This document shows, piece by piece, positions 46,226 through 58,787 of a stretch of DNA of 64,000 nt. Each line of letters begins with the position of its first letter. Within the stretch, counting starts at the first letter, position 1. This stretch comes from Pohlia nutans (Eukaryota; Streptophyta; Bryopsida; Bryales; Mniaceae): the NCBI GenBank assembly GCA_022496805.1, contig CM040090.1:14812001-14876000 (forward strand). The letters run 5' to 3'. Made by a program: the position numbers and the translations under genes. Below the pieces are notes generated by a model, which was not told the origin of the DNA, did not search any database, and was given only the letters and a program-made list of their open reading frames with translations.

Positions 46226-47030
46226 GACTCTTTATAGGTCACGCAACCACATTGTGGTCACTAAGGCATGTTTTTGCAACCCACCATAAGATCTACTCCA
46301 AACCAAGCGTCAATGTTTGAAGTTCAGATGTAGAGGTTTGTCTCATGCACAAACTCTAAAATTAACATTTTAATTTGGAGTTATGCAGCTATCAAAACAC
46401 CGGTCTACAAAACACCAAAATACTACAAATACCTCAAATACAACAAATATTTACAAATACAACGCATGTACTATGCGGTATTTATTGTGTTTGAATTTTT
46501 TTTATCTTCTTCTATTTTTTTGGATCATGTTCTCTTGTTCATGTTTCATTAGTGTATGTATTTTGATCTTGATCAATTTACCAACTCCTTTTATATTTAT
46601 GCGTATAAATTTTGCCATAAATTGTATATGGACAAGTCACTCTCACTTATAAAATTCACAACAATTACGTGAGTCCGTTCTTGACATGAAAGATTGCAAC
46701 GGAGAGGTGTTGATATAGGTCAATGCTAAACCTCTTTACTTTGATTTTTGAAAATTTAATTCAAATTCTATTTGACTTTGAAATCATACACCCTCCAGAA
46801 TCTCATTTTTGAGTGTGTACTATACAGTTCAAAAACATACTATGGTCTTCCAATCCAATGGTCAGATCTTACCAAGGTTTAACCAACACTTGTATAATTA
46901 AGTTATGCTTTCATTCATATTTTTAAATACCATTAATAATATTCCTAATTTCATTAGAGAGAGAGCTTTTAAAGAAAATCACCAGATATTTGAGGTTTTT
47001 GCAGAACAGATATGGGCAGTAAAGGCTTAA
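46226..47030. mobile_element. TTAA-type element, CCCTTTAGTGCC group (inverted, degenerate)
   Basis: Its right side reads TATGGGCAGTAAAGGCTTAA, the decayed reverse complement of the left end of the group. The body matches the reverse complement of 56400-57190 (TTGACATGAAAGATTGCAACGG, TGATCTTGATCAA, ACTCTCACTTATAAAATTCA). The left end near 46226 is poorly kept. Confidence 0.6.
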
Positions 47031-47521
47031 GACCAAATAGCATTTTGAATTTATGTTAGACTAAGTGGCCATGGAGCCGGTCCTTTAGGGGTTAAAATTG
47101 ATGTTACTGATTTGGTTTGAGTACTTAGAAGTTTACTGTACGGATGAATTTCATAAATGCGTCTATTCAAGCTGATCCGAGCCAAGGAAGCCTTGGTTTT
47201 GAATGCTTTGGAGAGTCCTTTGAAGAGTTGTTAGAGACAAAAAAAAAAGACATGATTTTCATTCAAAGAACACTTTTGAATGTATCGATTTCATTTTTCA
47301 TTCACATAATCATCATTCTCATTCCACTATTCCAAAATTTCTACCAAAAAAATGTTATTTATCATTTAGAAAAGTCCTTAGTGAGTCATTAAAATGATTG
47401 ATACATAATTATTTTAGTGCTTTTAATGCCCACATTTTTACAACATTGTTTTCATCTTGTACAATGTGTTTTAAATACATGTTGCAAACATTGACATATC
47501 ACTTTCCTTCCTAATAACAAT

Positions 47522-47965
47522 TTAACCCCTAAAGGACCAAGGATTCATGGTTTTAAAATGACAACTTCAATTGAATATGTTGTGAAAAATAAAATTCAAA
47601 TGAGACAGAATATTATATCACTAGAATCATTGAAGAACAATGCATGTGTCAATAAAAAACAAACAATTTTGAACAAAAGAAAAGTTCACATAGAACATAC
47701 TCAAAGCTACTAAAAAACATGAGGCCCAATTTGGACTTCTTGATCATTGAAGGGTTAAATTAAACATTTCCAAAAAATGCAGTGATGACAACTTAGCCAA
47801 TTCATATTAGCTTGAATGGACCCAAATATTGCTTGAATGGGCCCAAATATTGCTTGAAATTTATGAAGAAAGTGTTGTAAAGAAGAAGAGCGGTGACCCA
47901 TTGTTTTGGAGCCGGCGATGACACGTCTGTGGTACAATCATAATCCCTGGGCATTTAGGGGTTAA
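47522..47965. mobile_element. TTAA-type MITE, CCCCTAAA ends (copy i)
   Basis: Left TTAACCCCTAAAGGACCAAGG; right CCTGGGCATTTAGGGGTTAA. The terminal 17 bases match in 14 positions. An internal GGGTTAAATTAAA at 47751 may be another end. A separate right-type end, GGTCCTTTAGGGGTTAA, lies at 47079-47095. Confidence 0.6.
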
Positions 47966-48484
47966 CTTGTCCTACAGAGGAGCTCTTGACTCATGACCCT
48001 TGACCCGTTCAATTGTCGATACAGTAAACGACCCCAAAACAGACAGAGTTAACAATACAGTAGTATTAATTCTTGTCTATCCACAAGTGAGCGTCATGAT
48101 CATCATCGTTGCTCTCCATGGTAATATTGAGAAACTCACTAATCTCTTCACTGTTCACTTTTATCTCAACAGTCTAATCACTAAGGTAACTATATCTAAA
48201 AGCGTGCATAGCTCAATCTTCCGTAATAAGTAGATTCTGACACCCTATTGTTGATGAGAATGTGCACAATCTGAACATCAGAGTTTAGGGTCAATCTATA
48301 GTCAGCACTTTGGAAATTCACAACTTATTCATACGCTGTCCAAATAATGCATGCTAAAGTGCGTTGGAATCACGGTTGGAATCCTCTTGAACTTGCTCAT
48401 ACGACCCACTGGAAATATTTTTTGTGTTATGTGTGTAAATGGACTCAGTTGTTAAGGTGAATGCTTTAAGGTATAGTTACTTTA

Positions 48485-48598
48485 ATAAAAAAAGTGGCGT
48501 TGCCGAGGGAGTTGCCTAGGTATGTGGTGCCCAATTCCACGCATGCATTGTGATTTTTCTTGGGCATCTCCTTGGGGGACGCTGTCTTTTCTACTAGT
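48485..48598. mobile_element. CACTA-like right end
   Basis: Contains GAGGGAGTTGCCTAGG, CATCTCCTTGGGGG and the terminal CTTTTCTACTAGTG, related to the MITE at 43835-43998. Confidence 0.45.
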
Positions 48599-49352
48599 GA
48601 ATCGAGGTCTTGATTGTTGTAATAGAAATCAAAATTTGTTCAAAATGGTTCCAGAGGCTATTGAAGGTGGAGGGCAAGGTCCACATAAATTATTTTCTGA
48701 AACAAAAAGAAAAAGAAAAACCTTTTTTGGGGGATATATATTTATACATAAAAAAAGACTTGAAAAACATTTGAGAAAATTTCCATTTGTTGGATTTTAC
48801 ATAAGGTTCTTTAGCCCTTTTATTGTTGACCTCACAATCTTGGCTACTATTTCCGAATCATTATAGGAGATTCTGAAATCATGGGCAAGTCCACATCATC
48901 TTTAACTAAAGATTGGATGGTGAGACAATGTATTTAATGTTAAAGCTTCTACAATACTACTGTTGAAAAGGGTGAACTCCACTAACTACTAATTAAAGAA
49001 TCTTATGTATTTCTTAGTTTAAATATTCGAATCCATACAAATGTTCAAAACCTCCGCTCCACTTCTTGTAGTAGAAAATGGGTGCCATTTTGATACCTTT
49101 GTCCCTCTCTATTATGACATGTTTGGGAAGCCCTAACTTCAAAGTAGGAGGCTTTGGATAACTTTTCACATTACTGACTTGTTACATGCGTATTGCTTGA
49201 AACAATAATATCGTCATATAATGGAATTATAGAATGTTATGAAGTGTCATATTATGGAGGGTGGATTGTAGTCGAATAATACAAGTTATTGTAGTTGTGC
49301 AAGAACCCACAAGGCATGTGCACTTGTGCACTCATACTTGAATTTCCCCCCA

Positions 49353-49504
49353 AATCTAAATCCCTCTCGACGTTAATGCGATAATTGTTCACCCATGGGC
49401 CCTATTTTTTGAAATTTTTAGTTTGGGCACCCTAGGGTCTTTTTTTCGCAATTTGTTTTGTAAATTTGGGGCTTACGGTCCCAAGTTGGTCTCGAAGATC
49501 CTTT
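49353..49504. mobile_element. left half of TCTAAATCCC element split by Copia
   Basis: Starts TCTAAATCCCTCTCGACGTTA and includes AATTTGGGGCTTACGGTCCC. It is interrupted at CCTTT, which is repeated at 54957-54961. The other half, 54962-55078, ends (reverse complement) TCTAACCTCCCTCGACGTTA. Confidence 0.6.
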
Positions 49505-49873
49505 TGTAGAAAAACAAGAGGTGTTTATGAAGATAGGAGTTTTACTAATGCAAATGAAATTGGAGCTCTCCACCCAACCGTAGAGGTATGATCAAGATAT
49601 GATCAAGAGCCTCACCCCCGAGCTCTTATACAATGGTCTAAGTGACTTAGACCATTCACACCAAGTGTGAACACACGTAGTCAATTACCTACAAGACTAC
49701 GGCTATTACCGCCATAACGGCTATTACCGCCAAAACGGCTATGACGATTATGACGGCTACTACGGCAACTACGGCTACGCCGCCTACAAGTTGTTAACTA
49801 ACAACTTTGTCAAAGTACATAACTAACACATGTTCTAATAGGAATTATTAACACGGTAAATGTACTTCTAACA
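49505..49873 (-). repeat. Copia 3' LTR
   Basis: 369 bp, TG...CA bounded. Contains short reiterated ACGGCTATTACCGCC-like units at 49690-49790 and a TATAAG motif on the minus strand in GTATAAGAGC. Followed inside the element by the polypurine tract. Confidence 0.95.
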
Positions 49874-49882
49874 CTCCCACTT
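49874..49882 (-). promoter_or_regulatory. Copia polypurine tract
   Basis: AAGTGGGAG on the minus strand directly adjoining the 3' LTR; it primes plus-strand synthesis in LTR retrotransposons. Confidence 0.85.
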
Positions 49883-49898
49883 AATGACATATTAGATA

Positions 49899-52800
49899 CT
49901 AGTTCAATTTAATGATCCCCATCATTTCCTTGAACCGACTATGTTTCTCACGTGTAAGTCCTTTGGTCAAAACATCTGCAACCATATCCTGAGTCCCACA
50001 AAAAACTAAGTCAATCTTACCCTCTTCAATCTTCTCACGAACAAAATGATGATGAATTTCAACATGTTTCGTTCGAGCGTGGAATGTAGGATTCTTTGAA
50101 AGAGAGATGCAACTTTGATTGTCGCTGTAAATGGTCATCGGAACATCTTGCAGAAATCCAGTGTCTCTGAAAAATCGTTGAAGCCAAATTGCCTCTTTAG
50201 CAGCATGTGTAGCTGCCATGTATTCGGCTTCGGTGGTTGATAAAGCAATTGTTGGTTACTTCTTGCTGTTCCAACTGATAGCACCACCGTACAATAAGAA
50301 TGTGTATCCGGTAGTGGATTTGCGAGTGTCAATGTCTCCCGCATAGTCCGCATCACAATATCCAACCACTTGTGAAATTGGACTCCCACCGTAGCTAAGT
50401 CCATGATCCATCGTACCCTTGAGGTAGCGAAAGATCCGTTTGACTCCAGTCCAATGTAATGGTCCCGGATTTGTCATGTATTGACTAACCACACCCACTG
50501 CATATGCAATATCAGCTCGAGTGCCAATCATTGCATAAACCAAACTACCCACTGTACTCTGATAAGGAATACTCGCCATTGAGTTTATATCCTCACTAGT
50601 TAGTGGAGCCATGTCCTTTGACAATTTACTGTTGGCGTCTAAAGGAGTGGCTAAAGATTTGCAGTCTTCCATACCGTATCGCTTCAGGATGGATTGAATG
50701 TACTTCGTCTGACTGATGTGAATCATGCAATGTGTCCGATCCCGAGTGATCTGCAGGCCCAAAATGTAGAAGATCTCTCCAAGATCCTTCATGTCAAACA
50801 CTTTGGAAAGATCAACTTTGGTTTTCAAAAGAAAACTCAAGTCATTACAAACCATGATCAAATCATCGACATATAGTGCAATGATAAGATAAAGTGTTGC
50901 ATTCCTCAACACATAAATGTTAGGATCTGCATGACTCTTCTTCAAACCAGTCAATTCAAAGTATTGGTCAATTTTCTTGTACCAAGCCCTTGGTGATTGC
51001 TTGAGTCCATAGATGGTTTTAGAAAGTTTACATACCATGTCTTCTTTGCCTTTGGATGAAAAACCTTTTGGCTGATCCATGTAAATTTCCTTTTCAAGGT
51101 CTCCATTTAGAAACGCCGTCTTGACATCCATTTGGTGAATTTCGGCATCGTCTATAGCAGCAAGTGCTAAAAGAGTGCGAATTGAAGTCATCTTTGCAAC
51201 TGGAGCAAAGGTCTCGATATAGTCTATACCTTCTTTTTGGAGGTATCCCAACGCTAGGAGTCTCGCCTTGTAGCGCTCCACCGATCCATCCGCGTTGTAC
51301 TTGATCTTGTAAATCCATTTGCAACCAATGGATTTGCGATCTTTTGGTAATGGCACAAGCTCCCAAGTCTTGTTGTCGATGAGACTTTGAAATTCTAATT
51401 CCATTGCCTCCTTCCAATTCGATGAATCATCCCTTCCTATAGCTTCAGATATGGTTAATGGCTCATCAATGCTTGTATGAAAAGCATGAGCCATACATAC
51501 TGAATCTATGATTGTCGTGATAGGAATTGAAGCACTTGAAGCTGACTCCGCTTGTGCACGTGCAATCTCTCGGGCTCGTGAACGAGTAATTCTAGGGGAA
51601 GGTGGAGTAGGAGACATGGACTCTAACTCTTGAGTTTGTGAAACTTTACGAGCCTCCGAACGAATTTGTTTGACAGAAAGTGGACGTTGACTAGTTGAAC
51701 TAACTAAATCTCCCACTTTTTCCTCACCTTCCTTCTCCGATTCGGATGAAGAGTCCTCTGATTCAACAAAATTTTCAACTTTGATGATACGTTCTAGAGG
51801 TTCATTACTAACCTCAACTATCCCTTTCTTTTCCTTAGTTCTTCTCACCTCTACAAACTTGACATTCCTACTCTTGACAATTGTCTTCTTCTCAGGATTA
51901 AAAAGTCTGTAGCATTTGGATCCCTCATAATATCCCAAGAAAATACATTTAACACTCTTCAAGTCCAGTTTGGTACATTTCTCATCTGAAACGTGAGCAT
52001 ATGCTTCACATCCAAAGACTCGAAAGTGTTGAACGGTTGGTTTCTTACTAGACCAAGCTTCTTGTGGAGTCTTGCCTTTCACAGCTGATGTAGGTGCTCG
52101 ATTAAGCACATATACTGCCGTATTGATCGCCTCAGCCCAAAATACATTAGAAAGCCCTGCATGTTGAAGCATACACCGTGCACTTTCAACAAGTGTCCGG
52201 TTCTTGCGTTCTGCAACTCCATTCTGCTGCGGCGTGTAGGGCGTGCTAAACTGACGTTGAATGCCATGTTCTCGGCAAAAATCATTGAAAGCCTTTGATG
52301 TATACTCACCCCCGTTGTCAGACAGAAGTGTTTGGATTTGACACCCCGTCTCGTTCTCCACAAATGCCTTGAATTCCTTGAATTTCTCAAGGACTTGCGA
52401 CTTTTGTGTTAGAAAATACACAAAGGTTTTTCTGGTGAAATCATCAATGAAAAGGACAAAGTACTTAGCTCCTCCATGCGTCGGTATTTTCATTGGTCCA
52501 TTGACATCGCTATGTACCAATTCGAGGATGCGCGTAGCCCTCGTACCGCCATCTTTAGGAAATTTGTCTCGATGTTGTTTGCCATAAACACACCCTTCAC
52601 AAAATTCAAGTTTTGAATTCTTACCCATGTCAAAATCACGCACAAGGTTGTCTTCTTTGAGTTTCTTCAAGTTGTTGATGCACAAGTGTCCATATCGTTG
52701 ATGCCAAAGGTTGGCCTTCTCTAAGCCATGCTTCGCTAACGATAGATGTGCCTCCAATGATTTCTGCACCGATCTTTGCAACAAGTACAAAGTTCCCGAA

Positions 52801-53981
52801 CGAACTGCAGAGAATGAAATGTCGTCCTTCGTGAACGTGAAGATATCTGCTACATCATCAAATGTGATGCAGTATCTTTGATCCCTCAACTTGCTCAAAG
52901 AAATAAGGTTTCTACGTAAACCTTCAACATGTAGGATGTCTTGTACATCCATACAATCACCATGTAGAAATTGAAAGGGGATCGAACCCTTCCCTTTAAT
53001 AACCAAGTCTCTATCATCTCCTAAAGTGACAGTCCGACTTAGTGATAGGCTTTCGTACTTAGAAAACCATGCTCTACATCCGGTCATGTGCTGAGAAGCA
53101 CCCGAGTCAAGGTACCACATGTCACTTGACATTGACGCAGATAAAGCAGCTACAAAAGCCGTGTCATCTTCTTCGGTTTTAACAGTATTAGCTTGGTTCT
53201 TTTGAAAACTTTTCTTCAGTTTTCCAGACTTAAAGTCTCTCTCTTTGGTCCGACACTCCTTTTCATAATGTCCTTTCTTACCACAATATCTACACTTGGC
53301 ATTCTTTTTGTGATCATGAGAGGATTTACTTTCACCATGGCTATGGTTGTACGACTTATCTTTTTTCGTCACCATGAGTGCCGCCTCCGAGGATGAACCG
53401 CTCCCTTGATGTCGCGATTCTTCTTGTTGTAACTGTGAAGTTACCATCTCCATTGTCAAAGCACTGGGCTCCTTTGTCCCGAGTGTCACCACCAGTGTCT
53501 GGTATGATTCCGGAAGACTCCCCAACAACGTCATAATCATCCAAAGGTCCGAAACCTTCTCCCCGATTGATGCAAGTTGCTCGGCAAGTTCCCGAACTTT
53601 GTTGATGTGGGCCGCGATGCTATCTCCTTCGCTCATCTTAATGGTGAAAAACTGTTGCAAAAGAAATAAAAGACTGGCCGCATTTTTGTGCTCATACAGA
53701 GTCTCTAAAGACTCTCAAGCCTCAGCAGAGCTTTCGGCTTTGCTAACATTAAGAAGTTGTGAATCCTTCATGTGTAAGCAAATACATGACAATGCCCTCT
53801 CATCTAGATCCTCCCATTTCTCGACATCTTCTGGAGTCACTCCAGGTCCAAAAGGTTTTTGCACTCTTCCGGAAACAATTTTCCAAAGGCCTTTGTCTAT
53901 AAGGATGAACTTAATTTTAAGTTTCCAAATGTGCCAATTTTCTCCGTCAAACTTCTCTATCATGCGGTACTCGGTAGCCAT
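49899..53981 (-). pseudogene. Copia gag-pol polyprotein with two in-frame stops
   Basis: One frame of 1361 codons from ATG at 53981 to 49899. TGA at 53715-53717 lies in gag after the first 88 codons, and TAA at 50256-50258 lies in RNase H; there are no frameshifts. Domains: gag with FDGENWHIWK near the start, zinc knuckle CRYCGKKGHYEKEC, protease DSGASQH, integrase HHCC zinc region then D,D,E core (SDNGGEY, GVAERKNRTL), reverse transcriptase with KARLLALGY and the YVDD active site, and RNase H with DADYAGD and TKHVEIHHHFVRE. The catalytic motifs look normal, so the two nonsense codons are the only visible damage. It may still be mobilised in trans. Confidence 0.92.
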
Positions 53982-54575
53982 TTTTTAATGAAGGTACCAA
54001 AAATAGAAAAAAAATGGAAGAAAATTACAGAGGGATAGAAATGAAGTCTAGGTAAAACAAACTCCAAACTATGGGTAACTTTGGATATTTATAGGAATTC
54101 TAAAATATTTCCAAAATACCAAAATGTGTGTAGGATTGTGCCACCGGCGTCCTCAAAAAATTTCAACTTCAAACTCCCAATTTTCTAGAAGTTACAGCAA
54201 TCTGAGTGATGGGATGTCAAAGAAATTGAAAATAAACAAACTCACATCAAAAAAAAAAATCTTCCCTGGAGTTGCTGGAGTGTTCAACTTCGGCTTTCCC
54301 GCACTACTGCGTTCCCGAAAAATCTCCGACGTTCCCGACGGACTACCCGACTGCAATTTCCGGCAGTTTCTGCTGCCCGACTGCGACTGCGACTGCCCGA
54401 AAATTTCTCGCAGGTTCGGCAGGTCTGTTCAGCAGCTCTGGCTGGTCTGTCTAGCTCTCACTACCTCTTTTCTTCACAAAAAATCGTTCTCCCTCTAGTT
54501 GATCGAAAGATCAAGTCTTCTAAACAATCTCACAAGAAATCTACTCAACCCGCGAAGGGCAAACATGAGCACCAA

Positions 54576-54587
54576 GCTCTGATACCA
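54576..54587 (-). promoter_or_regulatory. Copia primer-binding site
   Basis: TGGTATCAGAGC on the minus strand immediately after the 5' LTR, complementary to the 3' end of plant initiator methionine tRNA. Confidence 0.95.
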
Positions 54588-54956
54588 TGTAGAAAAACAA
54601 GAGGTGTTTATGAAGATAGGAGTTTTACTAATGCAAATGAAATTGGAGCTCTCCACCTAACCGTAGAGGTATGATCAAGATATGATCAAGAGCCTCACCC
54701 CCGAGCTCTTATACAATGGTCTAAGTGACTTAGACCATTCACACCAAGTGTGAACACACGTAGTCAATTACCTACAAGACTACGGCTATTACCGCCATAA
54801 CGGCTATTACCGCCAAAACGGCTATGACGATTATGACGGCTACTACGGCAACTACGGCTACGCCGCCTACAAGTTGTTAACTAACAACTTTGTCAAAGTA
54901 CATAACTAACACATGTTCTAATAGGAATTATTAACACGGTAAATGTACTTCTAACA
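54588..54956 (-). repeat. Copia 5' LTR
   Basis: 369 bp; promoter-side copy for the minus-strand element. A TATAAG motif (reverse complement of 54708-54713) suits a Pol II TATA box. Contains the same ACGGCTA-rich reiterations as the other LTR. Confidence 0.95.
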
Positions 54957-54961
54957 CCTTT

Positions 54962-55078
54962 CAGTAATTTTAAACTCTTGGAAGAAGGGGTTAAATTTTA
55001 AGGTGGCCCCTACATGCACAAAATAGAGGGCAATTTTTGTCCTCTTATATAACGTCGAGGGAGGTTAGAGTCGAGGGA
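54962..55078. mobile_element. right half of TCTAAATCCC element split by Copia
   Basis: Contains AGGTGGCCCCTACATG and CAAAATAGAGGGCAATTTTTG; ends ATAACGTCGAGGGAGGTTAGA, the inverted partner of 49353-49375. Confidence 0.6.
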
Positions 55079-55261
55079 ATTTTACTTCAGGCCTGAGCCT
55101 AGAAAATATCAGTCTCATTGCTCTGCTATCCAACATAAATATCTAATGATTGATCGTTCGTTGCCATACCCAACTCAGTTGTCTGTAATTTCTGCAGGTA
55201 GAGGACATCTGTGCCTGCCGTAATATGCAATTTTTTATTTTCTTTTAAGAAATAAGATTTG

Positions 55262-55330
55262 ACAGATGGAATATTAGCAAGTTGTTTTTATTTTTTATTT
55301 TTTATTTTTTATTTTTTATTTTTTTAAAAT
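55262..55330. repeat. (TTTTTA)n microsatellite
   Basis: Repeated TTTTTTA units between 55280 and 55325. Confidence 0.8.
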
Positions 55331-55544
55331 TTTAATTCTTTTGATTACCTAGTAAAATAGACATTTTTTGAAAAAAAATATCCCAAATCTTTTGGCATTC
55401 ATTTCTAGAAATATTGTTAGCCAATCCAACATGCCTTCCACAATCTTCAGGTCCTCTAGGTTGTCGCATTCTAATTTCTTACCATCTTACACTATTTTAC
55501 ATAAGTTTCAATAAAAATGGACAAAGTAATTTTGAGTTCCGATA

Positions 55545-55690
55545 TAGACAAAAACTCTGGACCTCTTTTTAAGGTCCTCTTTTTAAGCTTGCGCGAATAA
55601 AGTGTTGTTCGTGTTGCCGATGAATCACACCACTAGATCAAGTGAGCCATTGGTGTAAGTCTACTTCCTTTCAAATTCTCATAATGTACA
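55545..55690 (-). mobile_element. short SINE-like retroposon (copy 2)
   Basis: Parallels 12185-12322: GGACCTCTTT, GCGAATAAAGTG, GAGCCATTGGTGTAAG and CTACT...TTTC in the same order. It is more diverged and lacks the perfect hairpin. Tail side GATATAGACA. Confidence 0.5.
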
Positions 55691-56382
55691 TATTTATACA
55701 TCTACCTTATTTATCATATAATGATTTGTTTGATTAAACAACCTACTTAAAAAGATAAAGTTCAATCTGATTACCGGTATTTGTCACTATTTTGAATTCC
55801 TATGAATTAATTATGCCTTTAATTTCCATTTGAATATAAAGAGCCCAATATAATCATAACATCGGCATGAAGATTGATTGTGAAGAACGAGTCAATTGAA
55901 AGTAGTTTGTCTATCCATGCCTAAAGCGGGTTACATGATTACAAAGCGGGTTATAAAGAGTTTAGAGTACTATGTCATTATTTATAAGAGACACTGGAAC
56001 TGCCCTAAAAAACTCTCTATGCACGTGTATGCAATGGCAACAATACTCTCTTTCTACTATTCTTCAAACTAGTGTCGTTCTTGTATTTTCAAATCACTTC
56101 ATTTCTTTCAATCCCACCAAATGATTTTCCAAACGTACCTTCTTGTTCTTATTTGAGATAATGATGATAGAGGAACTTCAACGAATTAGCATAGTTTGGT
56201 AGCAAATTCAACACCCAATGGTCAAATGAACTATTTTTTGCAAAAACACAATTAGACATGTTGTTGATTTATGTGAATTTTTCCTTTAAGGTTTTAGAAA
56301 AATGAATATTCATTCTTCTAAGAAAATCATTTACATTTAGAATGATTTAAAAAAAAAATTGTTATCATGCTACGGTATAGAA

Positions 56383-57192
56383 TTAACCCTTTAGTGCCCA
56401 GGGTACTGTAGCTGGGACCTCTGGATTTCACTACTTTTTTCTTTTGTGATTGAGATTACCAGAAATAGAATGTATTAAATTAGAAAGTATCCGTACAATT
56501 CTATTCTCAACTGGAGAGCAAACATTTTATTAAAATTTGAGAATCATCCAATGGTGGGATTGGAAGATTATAGTATGTATTTGAATTGTATAATGCACGC
56601 TCAAAAATGAGATTTTTGGGGGTGTGTGACTTCAAAGTTGAATAGAATTTGGGTTAAATTTTCAAAAATGAAAGTAAAGAAGTTCAGCTATGCCCTATGT
56701 CAATACCTCTCCGTTGCAATCTTTCATATCAAGAATAGACTCACACATGATTATTGTGAATTTTATAAGTGAAAGTGACTTATCCATATACGGTTTAGGC
56801 AAAAATTTATACGTTGAAAATTGACAGGAGTGGGTACATTAGTCAAGATCGGATTACACACACTAATGGAAGATGAAGAAGAGAACACAATACAAAAAAG
56901 AAAAACAAGATAACAAACTTTCAAACACTAGAAATACTGCATAATACATATGTTGTATTTGTAAATATTTATTGTATTTTCAAGTATTTGCAGTATTTTC
57001 GCGTGTTCTTGATAGGTATTTTGATAGTTGTACAATTCCAAATTGAAAATTTCTTTTCCTGGAAGATGTATAATGTATGTGGCATAATCTGAACTTCAAA
57101 ACTGAATCTCCAATTCTTCATGGATTCTCTGCTATTTGCATTTCAAACGTTGCAGTGACCATAATGTGGTCACCTGGGCACTAAAGGGTTAA
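56383..57192. mobile_element. TTAA-type element, CCCTTTAGTGCC group (copy 3)
   Basis: TTAA at both ends. Left CCCTTTAGTGCCCAGGGTAC, right CCTGGGCACTAAAGGG: a perfect inverted repeat over CCCTTTAGTGCCCAGG. 810 bp, same size as copy 61203-62013 and closely similar throughout. No frame of interest. Confidence 0.85.
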
Positions 57193-57412
57193 CTTGCAAG
57201 GACCAAGAAACCAAATTTTGATATCAAATATGTTTTAAACAATTTTGAAAAGGTCATAAGTGGACTTCCTTTTGTTCATTTTTTGTTCATTATTCTTCAT
57301 TGATTCCGGTGGTACAAAATTTGTTCTTGTCTAAATTACATTTTCAACAATATGATAGATTGAATTTGTCATTTTAAAAACATGAATCCTTGATCCTGAA
57401 GGGGATAAGCAA
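57189..57412. mobile_element. CCCCTAAA-group element, inverted, sharing a TTAA
   Basis: Reverse complement of the 47522 element's left part: AAATTTGTCATTTTAAAAACATGAATCCTTGATCCTG against CAAGGATTCATGGTTTTAAAATGAC in reverse. It begins at the TTAA that closes the preceding element (57189-57192); the right end GAAGGGGATAAG is a decayed form. Confidence 0.5.
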
Positions 57413-58630
57413 CCAATTTAGTTCAAGGTGCAAATATTACATAGTCATATAACCTTCAAGACATTGGTGTTGGATTCAAATGGTTTTCTTGTTTGGCCAT
57501 GCCAAAATCAGAATTTCATAATGGAATCACCCAATAAAGTGATGGCATGTGACAGTTTTGTAAATCCAGCACTAGAATTCCAGTACGTAAATCCCCATGA
57601 CATTTATTTCATACAAAATCATTTTCATTAATTATTATAGGTTATACTTATTGCCAAGCTGGTATCATGAATCTCTTTTTCTTTTTCAAAATATGTGGAA
57701 TTTAGAGAAACTGATATAACTTTCTGAGCAGCAAGTATTGACAATAAAGTTGTGTCTGTATGACTAGTACACCATAGGAAAGTTCAGTCATCTTTCCAAT
57801 GGAATTCCAAAAAATCCAAAACCCAAAAATCAAATCAAATAAGAAAGTTCCAATATATATTGGAAGCTCCCCCAAAATGCCCATGGAACCCATGTCATTG
57901 GTTCCCTTGAAAACCACAACCAATATTAATAAAAGTATTATTATGAAGCAAGTGAAAAGAGAACCACATGATGGTTTTTTTTCGAAGTGATAAAAACCAT
58001 GTCTGATCCATATGGATGGAAGAATATGGAAGCCCCGTATTTAGCCAATTCAAATTTACGGACAAAGAGGAGGAATGAGTGACAGGGTGGCCTCCAAATA
58101 ACGTATCAGGTGGCCAAATCCTGAAATCCTGCAAACTCTCATGGAGTCATGGGGTCCCAAGGCTCATCAAAATGGGCCAGTCCTTGACCATATCAGAAAG
58201 CATCAAACAAGCATGATGCTGGAAACAGAACCAAATTGAAAATTTCAAACCATGAGCAATGAGCCAATGGTGATGGATGGTCTGTCACTGTACAAAATGG
58301 TGGACCCTACATTGTGGTCAATTTGGCCCCGTTCATACGACCGCAACCCGGACCGCAAGAGGAACCTCAGTTTAATTTCCCAACGCTAGTATACAGTGAA
58401 AATCTCCGAACACAAAAAGTGAGATGTTTTACGCAAAAAGTAAGAAGTTTTGCAATCTCTTACTGTAAGCTCTTTTCTTTTGTCATGTCATTATACCAAA
58501 ACAACATTGAGGAGCCCCCAAAAGGTGAAATGGCTTGTTCCTTTTGGCACAAGCAACTTCCACTTGTTTGAAAAAACCAATGGAGTGCAGTTGCTTCTTG
58601 AGATTTCCCGGCGTGTGAACCAGGCCTTTA
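57413..58630. other. no gene recognised
   Basis: Mixed sequence with several short frames on both strands, none with family motifs or plausible splice structure. A TTAACCCTTAAAAGGG motif at 58631 may be a solo TTAA-type end. Confidence 0.3.
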
Positions 58631-58787
58631 TTAACCCTTAAAAGGGTCCCTCTCTACAACCCATATGTAGTTCTATAATTATTCAATTGTGGTATAATAT
58701 ATGAATTGTGAAATATTGCTATATACATATTAACATGATTGTTAATTTTACTTTGTACTGAAAAGTGTTTAGTCATTGTTATTTTGA

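Larger units (their letters stand above)
49505..54956 (-). mobile_element. young Ty1/Copia LTR retrotransposon
   Basis: 5452 bp, minus strand. LTRs of 369 bp each begin TGTAG and end ...AACA (TG...CA) and differ, by eye, at one position (CACCCAACC against CACCTAACC). The 5-bp target duplication CCTTT is perfect (49500-49504 and 54957-54961). It has a tRNA-iMet primer-binding site, a polypurine tract and the full Copia domain order. It is inserted into an older inverted-repeat element. Near-identical LTRs mean a recent insertion, but the polyprotein carries two stop codons. Confidence 0.95.

Noticed and set aside
57428..58641. Small plus-strand genes in 57.4-58.6 kb
   Set aside because: Several short overlapping frames without family features, consistent splice sites or codon bias.
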